From: JBAXTE01 sp963556065
Lineage (GTDB): Bacteria > Bacteroidota > Bacteroidia > Bacteroidales > WCHB1-69
Direction: 5' to 3'
Length of the DNA stretch: 64,000 bases
NCBI GenBank assembly: GCA_963556065.3
Contig: CAUVYH020000012.1
Span: 1 to 64,000, forward strand
The position numbers and the translations under genes are program-made. Shown in pieces: positions 44,093 through 53,531 of this stretch; the first letter of the stretch is position 1; each line of letters starts with the position of its first letter. A model generated the notes under the pieces. The model made no database searches. It was given only the letters and a program-made list of their open reading frames with translations, and had not been told where the DNA came from.

Positions 44093-46168
44093 TTATTTCA
44101 AATACGTGTTAAACCATTTAAAAAACTCACGTTGCCAAAGAATTGCGTTTTGAGGTTTTAGCACAAAGTGCGATTCTTCGGGAAAGAATAAAAACTTGCT
44201 CGGAATTCCTTTCATCTGAGCGGCATTAAATGCCTGCATTCCTTCGGTATATGGAATTCTGAAATCATTTCCACCATGAATTACCAATATTGGAGTGTCC
44301 CAGTTTCCGATAAAATTGCTCGGAGAGAAATCGTAGCTTTTCGGACGAGGGTTGTTATAATAAGCACCACCCAAATCATGATTGGCAAAGAACATCTCTT
44401 CCGTGGTTCCATACCAACTTTCGAAATTAAACATTCCGCAATGTGCAATAAAGGCTTTGAATCGCTTGTTATGATTTCCGGCCAGCCAATATACTGAAAA
44501 TGCGCCATAGCTAGCACCTACAGCACCTAGTTTGTCTTTATTTACAAAGGGCTCTTTGCTCATAGAATCGATTGCGGCCAAACAGTCTTGTTGATTTTGT
44601 CCGCCATAATCGAGGCTGATCTGATCGTTCCAAGCTTGTCCGAAAGTTGGCAATCCATGACGATTAGGAGCTACGATTATGTAGCCGTTTGCAGCCATAA
44701 TCTGAAAATTCCAGCGATACGACCAAAACTGGCTGATTGCACTTTGAGGTCCGCCTTCCGTGTAAAGCAACGTCGGGTATTTCTTTTTGGCATCGAAATC
44801 AGGAGGATAGATAATCCAGGTTAGCAACTTTGATCCGTCGGTAGAGGTAATCCATCGCTCTTCAACTTTTCCCATTGTAACTGCATCGAGTTTATCTTTG
44901 TTAACAAACGAAAGCTGAGTTTGAGCTCCTGTTTTCAAATCCACGGTGTATATTTCCGTAGGCATCGACATCGACATTCTGGCTCCCACCAATTTATTTC
45001 CGGCTAACTGTAATTCTGTGTAGTCATGAACTCCTTTTGTTATCTGAGTGATCTTCTTCTTCGCAATATCTAAATGAAACAATTGATATGTAGCCTGAAT
45101 TCCACTGATAAAATAGAGCGATTTCCCATCGGTACTCCACACAAAATTCGTAGAACTTTGATCGAAATCAGCAGAATAATCTTCTGCTTTGGGTTTGGCG
45201 AAGTTATATATAATGATTCGTTTTTTGTCCGATTCAAAACCGGAGGTTTTCATGCTCGTCCAAGCAATGGATTTCCCATCGGGAGAAAAAACCGGATCCA
45301 TATCGTAACCGGGATTGGGTGCACTTATATTTGAGGTTTTCCCCGAAGCCAAATCATACAGATAGATATCCGAATTGGTGCTCGTGGCATACTCTTTCCC
45401 GAACATTTTCTTGCAAGCGTATGCGATTTTGGTTCCCGCATTGTTCCATGCAATTTGTTCCATACCGCCATCGGGGGTAATTGGTGCGTCCCAACGTTCT
45501 TTGGGCATGATATCTTTAGCCGCACCTTCTTTGGGAACCGGGTACGCGGTAACAAAAATATGACTATACGACTGATCTGCCCAAGAGTCCCAATGGCGAT
45601 ACATCAATTCGGTGTAAATCATTGCATTTGCTTTTGGCAAATCGGGATAAGTGTCTTGCACGGTAGCATCGAGTTTAACGTCGGCAGTATAAAGCAAATG
45701 TTTCATATCGGGAGCATAAGCAAAACCATTCACACCTTCGGCTATATTTGAAATCTGGATTTTATCGGATCCATCCGGATTCATTTCCCAAATTTGAGAA
45801 GAACCGCTTTCGGATGAGATATAGCCGATTTTCTTTCCATCGGGACGCCAGATGCCATTGTATTCGTTCCCCTGGGAATCGGTCAGTTTCTTTAACTCAC
45901 CGCCCGCTGTGGGCATAACATATAAATCGCGATTTCCCTTATTTTCGGCTACATTATAATAGGTAATTCCAAACAACACCTGATTTCCATCGGGAGAGAC
46001 CTTAATATCGCTCACTCTACCCAACGACCATAAAAATTCAGGAGTAACTACTCCCTTACTTCTTCCTTCTCCTGCTTTTACATTCTTTTTCAAACCTACT
46101 CCTTTGTCTTTTTGTGCATAAACAAAAATTGTTGAAAATGCAACGACCAATAATAATAATTTTCTCAT
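44093..46168 (-). CDS. S9 family serine peptidase (prolyl-oligopeptidase type)
   Basis: A secreted 691-aa peptidase. Signal peptide 1-18 (FVYAQ), an N-terminal PD40/WD40-like beta-propeller (repeats such as SPDGNQVLFGITYY, RPDGKKIGYISSESG and SPDGKSIAWTSMK) and a C-terminal alpha/beta-hydrolase domain. The catalytic triad is visible: Ser near 552 in GASYGAFSVY (GxSxGA rather than the common GG), Asp near 632 in IHGGNDFRIP, and His near 665 in FFPEESHFV. Members act as dipeptidyl or acylaminoacyl peptidases in the periplasm; the exact specificity cannot be read. Confidence 0.92.
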   Translation of the reverse strand: MRKLLLLVVAFSTIFVYAQKDKGVGLKKNVKAGEGRSKGVVTPEFLWSLGRVSDIKVSPDGNQVLFGITYYNVAENKGNRDLYVMPTAGGELKKLTDSQGNEYNGIWRPDGKKIGYISSESGSSQIWEMNPDGSDKIQISNIAEGVNGFAYAPDMKHLLYTADVKLDATVQDTYPDLPKANAMIYTELMYRHWDSWADQSYSHIFVTAYPVPKEGAAKDIMPKERWDAPITPDGGMEQIAWNNAGTKIAYACKKMFGKEYATSTNSDIYLYDLASGKTSNISAPNPGYDMDPVFSPDGKSIAWTSMKTSGFESDKKRIIIYNFAKPKAEDYSADFDQSSTNFVWSTDGKSLYFISGIQATYQLFHLDIAKKKITQITKGVHDYTELQLAGNKLVGARMSMSMPTEIYTVDLKTGAQTQLSFVNKDKLDAVTMGKVEERWITSTDGSKLLTWIIYPPDFDAKKKYPTLLYTEGGPQSAISQFWSYRWNFQIMAANGYIIVAPNRHGLPTFGQAWNDQISLDYGGQNQQDCLAAIDSMSKEPFVNKDKLGAVGASYGAFSVYWLAGNHNKRFKAFIAHCGMFNFESWYGTTEEMFFANHDLGGAYYNNPRPKSYDFSPSNFIGNWDTPILVIHGGNDFRIPYTEGMQAFNAAQMKGIPSKFLFFPEESHFVLKPQNAILWQREFFKWFNTYLK

Positions 46169-46257
46169 ATATAAATAGTTACGTTTAAATACATTCCGAC
46201 GGCTAAAATTACTACTATTTATTGAAAATTTGAATACATTTACAAAAAAAATAATCG

Positions 46258-47004
46258 ATGAAACATATATTATTGCTTTTACTCGCAGTATTAACTTCCC
46301 TATCTACACTATCTGGACAGCAAACCATTCATTACGAAGTTCCAAAAAGCAGTTTCCCCGACGAGCACCTTCTTATCAAAACAGCAATGCGCATTTCTTT
46401 TTCCTATACCCACAAGCAAGCATACTGGGTGGCTTACACACTTAACGCTTCAGTGGAGACCAAATACAAGCGCAGCAACAAATTTGTCGCAGATTCCGAA
46501 ATTCCACTAAAATTTCAAGCCTCAAATGCCGATTATAAGAAAACGGGATACGACAAAGGACATCTGGCTCCTGCGGCAGATATGAGCTGGAGTTTGCAAA
46601 CCATGAAAGAGTCATTTTACTTTTCGAATATGAGTCCGCAAAAGCCAGAGTTTAACCGAAAAATATGGAAAAATTTAGAAGAACTCGTCAGAACTTGGGC
46701 CGAAGAGTATGGAAAACTATATATTGCCACTGGTCCAATTCTGAGTTCCTTTATTGAATATATCGGCGAAGGGAAAATCGGAGCCCCGACCTATTTTTAT
46801 AAAGCCATCTTATATTACGATCCGCCCAAACCGGCTAAGGCCATTGCTTTCGTCCTGAAGAATGAAGGTTCCACCAAACCGCTCTCCTATTTTGTAGTCT
46901 CTGTGGATGAACTGGAAAAGCGAACGAATATTGATTTCTTTTATCAGCTGCCCGACAGTATTGAAAACGCCGTGGAAGCGAAATCGGATTTTGGAAAATG
47001 GTAA
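46258..47004 (+). CDS. Secreted DNA/RNA non-specific endonuclease
   Basis: A 248-aa NUC1-type beta-beta-alpha-metal nuclease. Signal peptide (about 1-20, TLSGQ). The catalytic motif is GYDKGHLAPAADM (DxGH, His near residue 101), with the metal Asn/Glu region SNMSPQKPEFNRKIWKNLEE and IATGPIL further on. It would cut DNA and RNA outside the cytoplasm, for nutrient use or defence. Length and motif order are normal and no immunity gene is adjacent. Confidence 0.9.
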   Translation: MKHILLLLLAVLTSLSTLSGQQTIHYEVPKSSFPDEHLLIKTAMRISFSYTHKQAYWVAYTLNASVETKYKRSNKFVADSEIPLKFQASNADYKKTGYDKGHLAPAADMSWSLQTMKESFYFSNMSPQKPEFNRKIWKNLEELVRTWAEEYGKLYIATGPILSSFIEYIGEGKIGAPTYFYKAILYYDPPKPAKAIAFVLKNEGSTKPLSYFVVSVDELEKRTNIDFFYQLPDSIENAVEAKSDFGKW

Positions 47005-47152
47005 ATGGGAAGAGTTATGAATTATGAATTGTTGATGCCTAAATAAGGTTGACCGTTTTTATTCTCTCATTTTACATGCAAGTGTATATTCCAAAAGACA
47101 ATGAGTTTGAGCATTTGAATAATTGATTGCATACATATAAAAAAATATTAGC

Positions 47153-47160
47153 TAAATTTG
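47153..47160 (+). promoter_or_regulatory. Promoter -7 element for yggS
   Basis: TAAATTTG (TAnnTTTG), 19 bases before the ATG. Confidence 0.5.
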
Positions 47161-47179
47161 CATTACAAATATCAAAGAA

Positions 47180-47857
47180 ATGACCATTACTCAAACTAAT
47201 TTACTTCAGATCAGGCAGCAATTGCCCGCCCATGTAACGTTAGTTGCAGTATCGAAAACCAAGCCCATCCCTCAGCTGATGGAGGCTTATGAAGCGGGGC
47301 AGCGAATTTTCGGAGAGAATAAAGCGCTCGAAATGCGCGATAAGTTCGAGTCCATGCCTAAAGATATCCAGTGGCATTTTATCGGCCATCTGCAAACCAA
47401 CAAGATTAAATACATCGCTCCGTTTGTGTCGCTGGTTCATAGTGTTGACAGCTTTAAGCTGCTCCTCGAAATCGACAAGGTAGCCGAAAAATACAACCGC
47501 ATCATTCCCTGTCTGCTTCAATTTTATATTGCCAAAGAAGAGACCAAATTCGGCTTCGACCTCGATGAAGGAATCCAAATGCTAAACTCAAACGAATTTA
47601 AAAACCTTCGTCATGTCGAAATTACCGGAGTGATGGGAATGGCAACTTATACCGAAAATGAAAATCAAATCATTACGGAATTCCATCAACTGAATTCAAT
47701 TTTTCATGAGCTAAAAAAACTTTTCTTTGCTAATCAACCGAATTTCAAAGAGGTATCCATGGGCATGACAGACGATTTCAACCTTGCCATAAGTGAGGGA
47801 AGTACCATGGTAAGGGTTGGCAGCGCTATCTTTGGAAGCAGAATTTACAACCCTTAG
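47180..47857 (+). CDS. yggS: YggS family pyridoxal-phosphate homeostasis protein
   Basis: A 225-aa PLP-binding alanine-racemase-fold protein with no catalytic activity known, keeping B6 and amino-acid pools balanced. The PLP Lys is in LVAVSKTKPI; other hallmarks are FGENKALEMRDKFE, IQWHFIGHLQTNKIKYI, HSVDSFKLL, VMGMATYTEN and the phosphate-binding LAISEGSTMVRVGSAIFG. It is complete and stands alone. Confidence 0.93.
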   Translation: MTITQTNLLQIRQQLPAHVTLVAVSKTKPIPQLMEAYEAGQRIFGENKALEMRDKFESMPKDIQWHFIGHLQTNKIKYIAPFVSLVHSVDSFKLLLEIDKVAEKYNRIIPCLLQFYIAKEETKFGFDLDEGIQMLNSNEFKNLRHVEITGVMGMATYTENENQIITEFHQLNSIFHELKKLFFANQPNFKEVSMGMTDDFNLAISEGSTMVRVGSAIFGSRIYNP

Positions 47858-47937
47858 TTTTTTGGGCACTGTAGGATTTAGAGTGGAAAATTGAAATATC
47901 CTGTAAATATTATTTAAAAAAGAGTTACATCAAAAGT

Positions 47938-48048
47938 GTCATACTGAGTTGAAGCTTGTACTGAGCTTGTCGAAGTAAAGTATTAATTATGCACTTTTTG
48001 AAAGCCCTTCCCCTTCGACAAGCTCAGGGCAGGCTAACTCAGGGTGAC
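47938..48048. repeat. Inverted repeat element (CTGAGCTTGTCGAAG type)
   Basis: Inner arms CTGAGCTTGTCGAAG (47961-47975) and CTTCGACAAGCTCAG (48013-48027) are perfect complements; outer arms GTCATACTGAGTT (47938-47950) and AACTCAGGGTGAC (48036-48048) pair with few mismatches. No coding capacity. Fragments of the same sequence occur at 15940, 17527 and 35371. Confidence 0.75.
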
Positions 48049-48117
48049 AATGAAATAAATATCCTTACTCTAAATCCTGTAATGCCGATTTTTTATTACA
48101 GTTAAAAAATAAATTGG

Positions 48118-48125
48118 TACTTTTG
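48118..48125 (+). promoter_or_regulatory. Promoter -7 element for the YebC gene
   Basis: TACTTTTG (TAnnTTTG), 37 bases before the ATG. Confidence 0.45.
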
Positions 48126-48162
48126 CAAAAAATATCGCAAATAATTAAAAAGAAAAACAATT

Positions 48163-48876
48163 ATGGGACGCGCGTTTGAATACAGAAAAGCCCGAATGTT
48201 TAAGCGTTGGGGAAACATGGCAAGAACTTTTACTCGCCTAGGAAAAGAAATCACAATGGCAGTTAAAACCAGTGGACCCGATCCGGCGAACAACTCAAAA
48301 CTTCGACTCTTACTCCAAACAGCCAAGAGCGAGAACATGCCCAAAGACACCATTGAAAGAGCAATTAAACGGGCGACGGAAAAAGACACCAAGGACTACA
48401 AAGAGGTGGTTTTTGAAGGTTACGGCCCACACGGAATTGCAATTTTAGTAGAAACGGCTACCGACAATAACACTCGGACTGTGGCGAATCTACGCAGCTA
48501 CTTTAACAAGCATAACGGATCTCTGGGCACCAACGGCATGCTGGACTTCATTTTTGACCGCAAATGCAGTTTTACAGTTTTAGTTAAACCGGGTTTGGAT
48601 CTTGAAGAATTAGAACTTGAACTTATCGATTTTAATGTGGACGAAGTTTTCGTGGATGGCGACGACATGATGATTTATGCTGATTTTCAAAGCTTTGGCC
48701 CCATTCAGAAATATTTCGAGGAAAACGGATTCGAGATAAAATCATTCCGCTTTGAACGTATTCCCAACGATACGAAAGAACTCAACGATGAACAACGCGA
48801 AGAGGTGTTTAAACTCATCGACAAAATTGAAGAAGACGATGATGTAACAAATGTTTTTCATAACATTCAAATGTAA
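48163..48876 (+). CDS. YebC/PmpR family protein
   Basis: A 237-aa protein of the YebC/TACO1 family, now linked to relief of ribosome stalling and earlier annotated as a transcription regulator. The N-terminal signature is present (MGRAFEYRKARMFKRWGNMA, ARTFTRLGKEI, ENMPKDTIERAIKRA), then FEGYGPHGIAILVE, NLRSYFNKHNGSLG and an acidic C-terminal domain. A hairpin terminator follows after 25 bases. Confidence 0.92.
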   Translation: MGRAFEYRKARMFKRWGNMARTFTRLGKEITMAVKTSGPDPANNSKLRLLLQTAKSENMPKDTIERAIKRATEKDTKDYKEVVFEGYGPHGIAILVETATDNNTRTVANLRSYFNKHNGSLGTNGMLDFIFDRKCSFTVLVKPGLDLEELELELIDFNVDEVFVDGDDMMIYADFQSFGPIQKYFEENGFEIKSFRFERIPNDTKELNDEQREEVFKLIDKIEEDDDVTNVFHNIQM

Positions 48877-48901
48877 TTTCGGAATAAATAACAATCAAAG
48901 G

Positions 48902-48926
48902 CGCTGTCTGAAAGGACAGCGTTTTT
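48902..48926 (+). terminator. Intrinsic terminator after the YebC gene
   Basis: CGCTGTC (48902-48908), 6-nt loop, GACAGCG (48915-48921), then TTTTT. Confidence 0.85.
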
Positions 48927-49032
48927 GTTATACAGCTAATAACTTCGCCCAAGATTTTAGGCAGAGGGAAATATTCTGCTTTTTTTTATTAGTTATCTCA
49001 AGCATACAAAATCAATCGCAGAATATCAAGCA

Positions 49033-50268
49033 TTATTTTTCCAGTTGCTTTAGTCGCTGATGCAGCGGCGGATGCGAATAGTGAACAAATACATACCACG
49101 GGTGCGGATTCACATTACTCAAATTGTCAACGGAGAGTTTCTTCAGGGCATTGGAAAGATGCACGCCCAACCCCTGCTCGACTACAAAATGGTCGGCTTG
49201 GTATTCGAAGCGTCTGGAAATAACGGATGAAATAAGCCCAGTAATCAACGTCAACGGCCCTATTAAAAATGCAAAAGCAATTACACTCGAATGAAACGAA
49301 TGCTGGCTGAATCCAAGTGCATGTGAGAAAATGGGATGATTTGCAAAAAGTCCGAAAATGAACAGAAAAAGTCCTGTGGAAAAAATAGACATTACAGTCC
49401 CCAGCAGGGTGTGTTTATGTTTGTAATGACCGATTTCGTGAGCTAATATAGCCACAATCTCCTCCGTGGTGTGCTTTTCAATCAGGGTATCATAAAGAAT
49501 TATTCTCTTTTTGCGTCCCCAACCGGAAAAATAGGCATTAGTCTTGGATGAGCGTTTGGAGGCATCGATGACAAAGACATTCTTGATACTAAAATTGACC
49601 TTGTGTGCAAACTGTTCAATGGCGGTTCGTAGCTCCCCGTCCGCCAGCGGTTGTTGCTTGTTAAACAACGGAACAATAAGCGAAGAGTAGAACAATGTCA
49701 TAAACATTGAGAAAGCAGAAAAAATCGCCCAACTCCACACCCAGAACCATTGACCGGTCGCCTGCCAGAACCAGACAATCACAAACAGCAATATACCGCC
49801 AATCACCGCTGACAACAATAATGATTTAACTATGTCCAACACAAAGGTTTTGGCTGTTGATTTATTAAACCCAAAGCGTTCTTCAATGACAAAAGTATCG
49901 TACAGCGAAAACGGAATTGAAAAAATTTCGGCGATCAGTCCGATAATCCCAAAGAAAACAGCTGCCCGAAGAAACTCATGATCTACCCACCCCAACACCA
50001 AAGCATCAAGCCAAGGAAGCAAGTATCCTACAATCACAACCAATGTAGCTGCAAACGAGAACACGGACGTAATCGTAGAAAACTTATAGTTTGCCCGATG
50101 ATAATCCCATTGTTTTTCCAAGCTTTTCACATCATATACCTCCTTTACAATGTCGGGCAATGGCTTGCGATAATGCGTATGATTCAAATAGTCCAACCAG
50201 GTATCGAAGACAAAATCGAATACAATTAAACCGATGATGAGGAAAAAGATGAAAGAAGTTGAAATCAT
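49033..50268 (-). CDS. M48 family (Ste24-like) membrane metalloprotease
   Basis: A 411-aa integral membrane zinc protease. The CAAX-protease N-terminal domain with several membrane helices covers about 1-200 (FIFFLIIGLIVFDFVFD, LLLSAVIGGILLFVIVWFW). The catalytic motif VAILAHEIGHYKHKH is near residue 277 (HExxH), and the third zinc-ligand region, SRRFEYQADHFVVEQG, follows after two more helices. It closely follows the Ste24p layout. Bacterial members act in membrane-protein quality control; the natural substrate is unknown. Confidence 0.92.
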   Translation of the reverse strand: MISTSFIFFLIIGLIVFDFVFDTWLDYLNHTHYRKPLPDIVKEVYDVKSLEKQWDYHRANYKFSTITSVFSFAATLVVIVGYLLPWLDALVLGWVDHEFLRAAVFFGIIGLIAEIFSIPFSLYDTFVIEERFGFNKSTAKTFVLDIVKSLLLSAVIGGILLFVIVWFWQATGQWFWVWSWAIFSAFSMFMTLFYSSLIVPLFNKQQPLADGELRTAIEQFAHKVNFSIKNVFVIDASKRSSKTNAYFSGWGRKKRIILYDTLIEKHTTEEIVAILAHEIGHYKHKHTLLGTVMSIFSTGLFLFIFGLFANHPIFSHALGFSQHSFHSSVIAFAFLIGPLTLITGLISSVISRRFEYQADHFVVEQGLGVHLSNALKKLSVDNLSNVNPHPWYVFVHYSHPPLHQRLKQLEK

Positions 50269-50321
50269 GAGGAAAATGGATTAAGAATTATGAAGTAAGA
50301 ATTAAGAAGTAAGAAACGTGT

Positions 50322-50406
50322 GCCGAAAAATAAAAAATCTTCGATTTTTGTGATTTTTCGTGCATCCTCGAAAAACTAGAAAATCAGAGATTTCTGGTTT
50401 TTCGGG
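50322..50406. repeat. Double-hairpin (REPIN-like) repeat, copy 1 of a tandem pair
   Basis: Hairpin A: CGAAAAAT..AAAATC-ttc-GATTTT..ATTTTTCG. Linker tgcatcct. Hairpin B: CGAAAAAC-t-AGAAAATC-aga-GATTTCT-g-GTTTTTCG. Confidence 0.75.
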
Positions 50407-50422
50407 AAAAAGAAGAGCGCGT

Positions 50423-50504
50423 CCCGAATTTTAAAATCTTTGATTTTATAAAAATTCGTGGATCCTCGAAAAAAGACGAAATTGAAAATTTCTAGTTTTT
50501 CTGG
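50423..50504. repeat. Double-hairpin (REPIN-like) repeat, copy 2 of a tandem pair
   Basis: Hairpin A: CGAATTTT..AAATC-ttt-GATTT..AAAATTCG. Linker tggatcct. Hairpin B: GAAAAA..GAAATT-gaa-AATTTC..TTTTTC. Its reverse complement closely matches the unit interrupted by the IS982 element. Confidence 0.75.
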
Positions 50505-50561
50505 AAAGCAAGTCTATAGAAGAACGAAGGCTGAACGCAAGCCAAAAGCGAATAGCTGAAA

Positions 50562-51332
50562 TCAAATATATCCCATCATTTTATAAACAATTACGCCGAT
50601 AAATTCGTGAATAAAGGTATCCCAACGTTTAAAGGCATGAATGCTCGGCACCAGAAGGTATTCTGGATCGTAACGCCAAATGGAAACCAATTTGTCGGTA
50701 GGAAAAACGTCCACCACAATTCCCTCTTTTTCGAAGCACCAACGGGCTCGAGACATGTGGGTGGCGGAAGTGATCAGCAAGACGGAGGTATAATGATTTT
50801 TTTCGATCAGTTTTTTGGTCTGGACGGCATTTTCATGGGTATTATCCGACTGGTTATCTACCACAATCACCGAATCGGGCACTTGATTATCGATTAAAAA
50901 TTTTCTGATAATATCCGATTCAATCACATCTCGGAACATGATGGTTCCGGCACCACTGGATAACAAGATATTTTTAATCTTTTTCTTATTATACAAATCA
51001 AGTGCTTGCAAAAAGCGGTCGGTGTTATTCCGAAATATGACCCGATGATTGGGAGTATCATAATTCACCATTCCTCCGCCCAACACCACTCCTACATCAT
51101 AAGTTGGCTTTAGTTTTTCCAGGGGCACCATTTCCGTTTCCCACCCCCTCAAAATCAGATCGATAATAAAATTATTGGAAAAGAAAAAGAAGAGCACAAC
51201 CGCAACAATCAGACAGTGCCGGGATAATTGCTTTTTCTTAAGAAACAAGGCTCCCAGCAACAATAGCCCAATCCAAAAGAGTGGGGATATCAGAAAATCG
51301 ACAACTTTAGAAACAACAAAAAACAATGACAT
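50562..51332 (-). CDS. YdcF/ElyC-like DUF218 membrane protein
   Basis: A 256-aa inner-membrane protein with two N-terminal helices (about 5-25 and 35-55) and a DUF218 domain (VGVVLGGGMVNYD, NILLSSGAGT, SDNTHENAVQTKKLI, LLITSATHMSRARWCFEKEG). ElyC and SanA relatives affect envelope integrity and peptidoglycan or lipid-carrier metabolism. Its ATG shares one base with the stop of the upstream gene (TAATG), so the two are translationally coupled. Confidence 0.87.
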   Translation of the reverse strand: MSLFFVVSKVVDFLISPLFWIGLLLLGALFLKKKQLSRHCLIVAVVLFFFFSNNFIIDLILRGWETEMVPLEKLKPTYDVGVVLGGGMVNYDTPNHRVIFRNNTDRFLQALDLYNKKKIKNILLSSGAGTIMFRDVIESDIIRKFLIDNQVPDSVIVVDNQSDNTHENAVQTKKLIEKNHYTSVLLITSATHMSRARWCFEKEGIVVDVFPTDKLVSIWRYDPEYLLVPSIHAFKRWDTFIHEFIGVIVYKMMGYI

Positions 51333-53413
51333 TAGAACAATCCATTAAATTTACGAATAAACCATTCGAAAACCGCTAACAAAACGAGTAAAGCCCAATA
51401 CAGCCATGAGTTTGACAAATCGTTGTATGATTTGGTAAAGAAGGAAATGGGTTTGATATTCGGATTTTTTTCAATTTCGGTAGCCACATCCTCTACATTC
51501 CGTGCAGAGATAATTTTTCCCCCATGAAGCGTTGCCAGCGAGCGCATCAACGAAAAATCAGCCATTAAATTAAGGGACTCTAAATTTACATCTTGCACTA
51601 TGAATGCACCCGACTTCTGATATTCTTTGTCTCCCAATTTTGTTTTTGCAACCCATCGGTACTCACCCTGAGGGAACAACCCTACATTTATAGAATAGCT
51701 TCTGTTTTCACGAGAAAAGGAAAATGGAAATTCTTTACCCTGCGAATTGGTCACCACAAAAGAAACTTCGGGTGAATTGTCGAGTTCGAGGGAAAGATTA
51801 TAAAGCTCTGCCGTAGCCTCAATGGGCTCATTTTGAGTAAAAAACTGATTAATTTTGACTCTAAAATTGGAATTATCGCTCTGCGCAACCAAATATTGCG
51901 GAATTTTGTTAATCAGATCATCAAAAAACCGATAGTGTTGATAATGCTGATAGCAAGCCAATCTCCACTTCCAAATTCCTTCTCCTGCAATGATGCAATT
52001 CTTTAGCCCCAGCTGGTCGTTAAACAATACTAACGGCATTGTGGATATAAAATTTCCGATCCGCTGATAAAGGAATACCGAAGCACTGTTTGAAATGGTA
52101 TAAGATCCGAAAGGTGCTTCCAGAGGCGGTAATTCATCGAGATATTGCTTAAATTCAGGAGCTTGCGAAAAAAGCACAAAATTAGGGTTCACCGAGGGGA
52201 AAACATCGTTCCACATATTATTTTTCTGCCCGATTTGCACTCCTGCATTCAGCTGATTGAACATCGGAAACGACGATTGCGTACCCAACACATAAACGAT
52301 GGGAACAGACCATTGTTTGGCATTTGAGAACAGATTGGCCGCACTATTTTCCACATCGGGAAGCTGATAAGCAAAAATAGCCCGGTATTCATTCAATGGC
52401 TTGTCGATTTCCTGCACCTGTTTTACATCCACCTGATACATATCTGTTGCCAACAAAGCCTGCTTAATAGCTGCAATATCAGGATTGACGGTTTGGTAGG
52501 TAATTAGAATTTTGTCACGAGCATCCCTCACATTGACAAAAATATCATATTCATTATTTTTTGTAGTGAACTCGCCATCGATAGGTTTTATAGAGATATG
52601 ATATTTTTGCAATCCTTTTTCATTGGCATCAATATATAAGCGAACGGTTTCGAAATGTTTTTTATTTGAAATCGAAATGTTTTTTGAAAACAACTCCTGA
52701 TTTTTGGAAGAAACCGTGAGCACCGTATTTCGGGCCGTAAGATTATACGCACTCACTTGAACTTCAACCGGAAATGTATTTTTATAAAAAGTAGTCCGGT
52801 TATAATCCACGGAACGGATAGATAAATCAGTTTTTTGGGCCGTGTCCCCCATCATGATAGAATAAACGGGAAAAGGAAGTACTTCGGCAATTGAAGTGGG
52901 TACTCCCCCTTTGTTATAGATTCCATCCGAAGCCAGCACCAATGCACCGACATTTCTGCCCGCAAAAGTTGATTTCAGCTCTTCGAAAAGCGCATAAATA
53001 TTGGTTTCATCACCATTAAAATACACGGAATCAGATTTGTTTACTTTTTGATCGAAGGTAAAGAAGCGAAAATCATATTTATCCCTGAATTTATCCGATA
53101 ATTTTCTGATTTTTTGGAGGTAATCGCTACGATAGAATGCAGAATCGGAGGCATAAAGAATAGATTTGGAATTATCCTGCGCAAAAACCAGCAAGGGTTT
53201 CTCCACATCCTTTACATTGAGTAGAACCAAAGGAGAGAGCAACAATAACGAAAGCAAAAAGACAAAAAGGAATCTCAGTATAGCCAAAACAGCCCTAACC
53301 TGCTTTCTCATTTCATAATTTACCCGGTAAAAATACAGAAACCATGTAGTAAAAGAAGCAATGGCTATGCAAATTAAGATCAGCCAGATAGGATATGCAG
53401 TTATTATACTCAA
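51332..53413 (-). CDS. Large VWA-like inner-membrane protein
   Basis: A 693-aa membrane protein. Two N-terminal helices (about 8-30 and 40-65) precede a long exported part and a final C-terminal helix (WLYWALLVLLAVFEWF). Just after the second helix a von Willebrand A-type fold seems to begin with a MIDAS-like start, LVFAQDNSKSI, followed by ALVLASDGIYNKGG. The middle region is strand-rich (immunoglobulin-like). Similar Bacteroidota proteins are annotated only as VWA-containing or hypothetical. Coupling to the YdcF-like gene suggests an envelope role. Confidence 0.68.
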   Translation of the reverse strand: MSIITAYPIWLILICIAIASFTTWFLYFYRVNYEMRKQVRAVLAILRFLFVFLLSLLLLSPLVLLNVKDVEKPLLVFAQDNSKSILYASDSAFYRSDYLQKIRKLSDKFRDKYDFRFFTFDQKVNKSDSVYFNGDETNIYALFEELKSTFAGRNVGALVLASDGIYNKGGVPTSIAEVLPFPVYSIMMGDTAQKTDLSIRSVDYNRTTFYKNTFPVEVQVSAYNLTARNTVLTVSSKNQELFSKNISISNKKHFETVRLYIDANEKGLQKYHISIKPIDGEFTTKNNEYDIFVNVRDARDKILITYQTVNPDIAAIKQALLATDMYQVDVKQVQEIDKPLNEYRAIFAYQLPDVENSAANLFSNAKQWSVPIVYVLGTQSSFPMFNQLNAGVQIGQKNNMWNDVFPSVNPNFVLFSQAPEFKQYLDELPPLEAPFGSYTISNSASVFLYQRIGNFISTMPLVLFNDQLGLKNCIIAGEGIWKWRLACYQHYQHYRFFDDLINKIPQYLVAQSDNSNFRVKINQFFTQNEPIEATAELYNLSLELDNSPEVSFVVTNSQGKEFPFSFSRENRSYSINVGLFPQGEYRWVAKTKLGDKEYQKSGAFIVQDVNLESLNLMADFSLMRSLATLHGGKIISARNVEDVATEIEKNPNIKPISFFTKSYNDLSNSWLYWALLVLLAVFEWFIRKFNGLF

Positions 53414-53473
53414 AGTATTTACAGGTTAATTATTAGCTTACAAATGTAAGAAAAAAAATGACTTTCGACACAG

Positions 53474-53504
53474 AAAAAAGTCGGGCTTTCAGCTCGACTT
53501 TTTT
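53474..53504 (-). terminator. Terminator after fabG (possibly bidirectional)
   Basis: AAAAAAGTCG-g-GC, 5-nt loop TTTCA, GC-t-CGACTTTTTT; symmetric A/T tracts. It follows the fabG stop by 28 bases. Confidence 0.75.
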
Positions 53505-53531
53505 TCACACGTTCCAATAGTCATAAAATTA

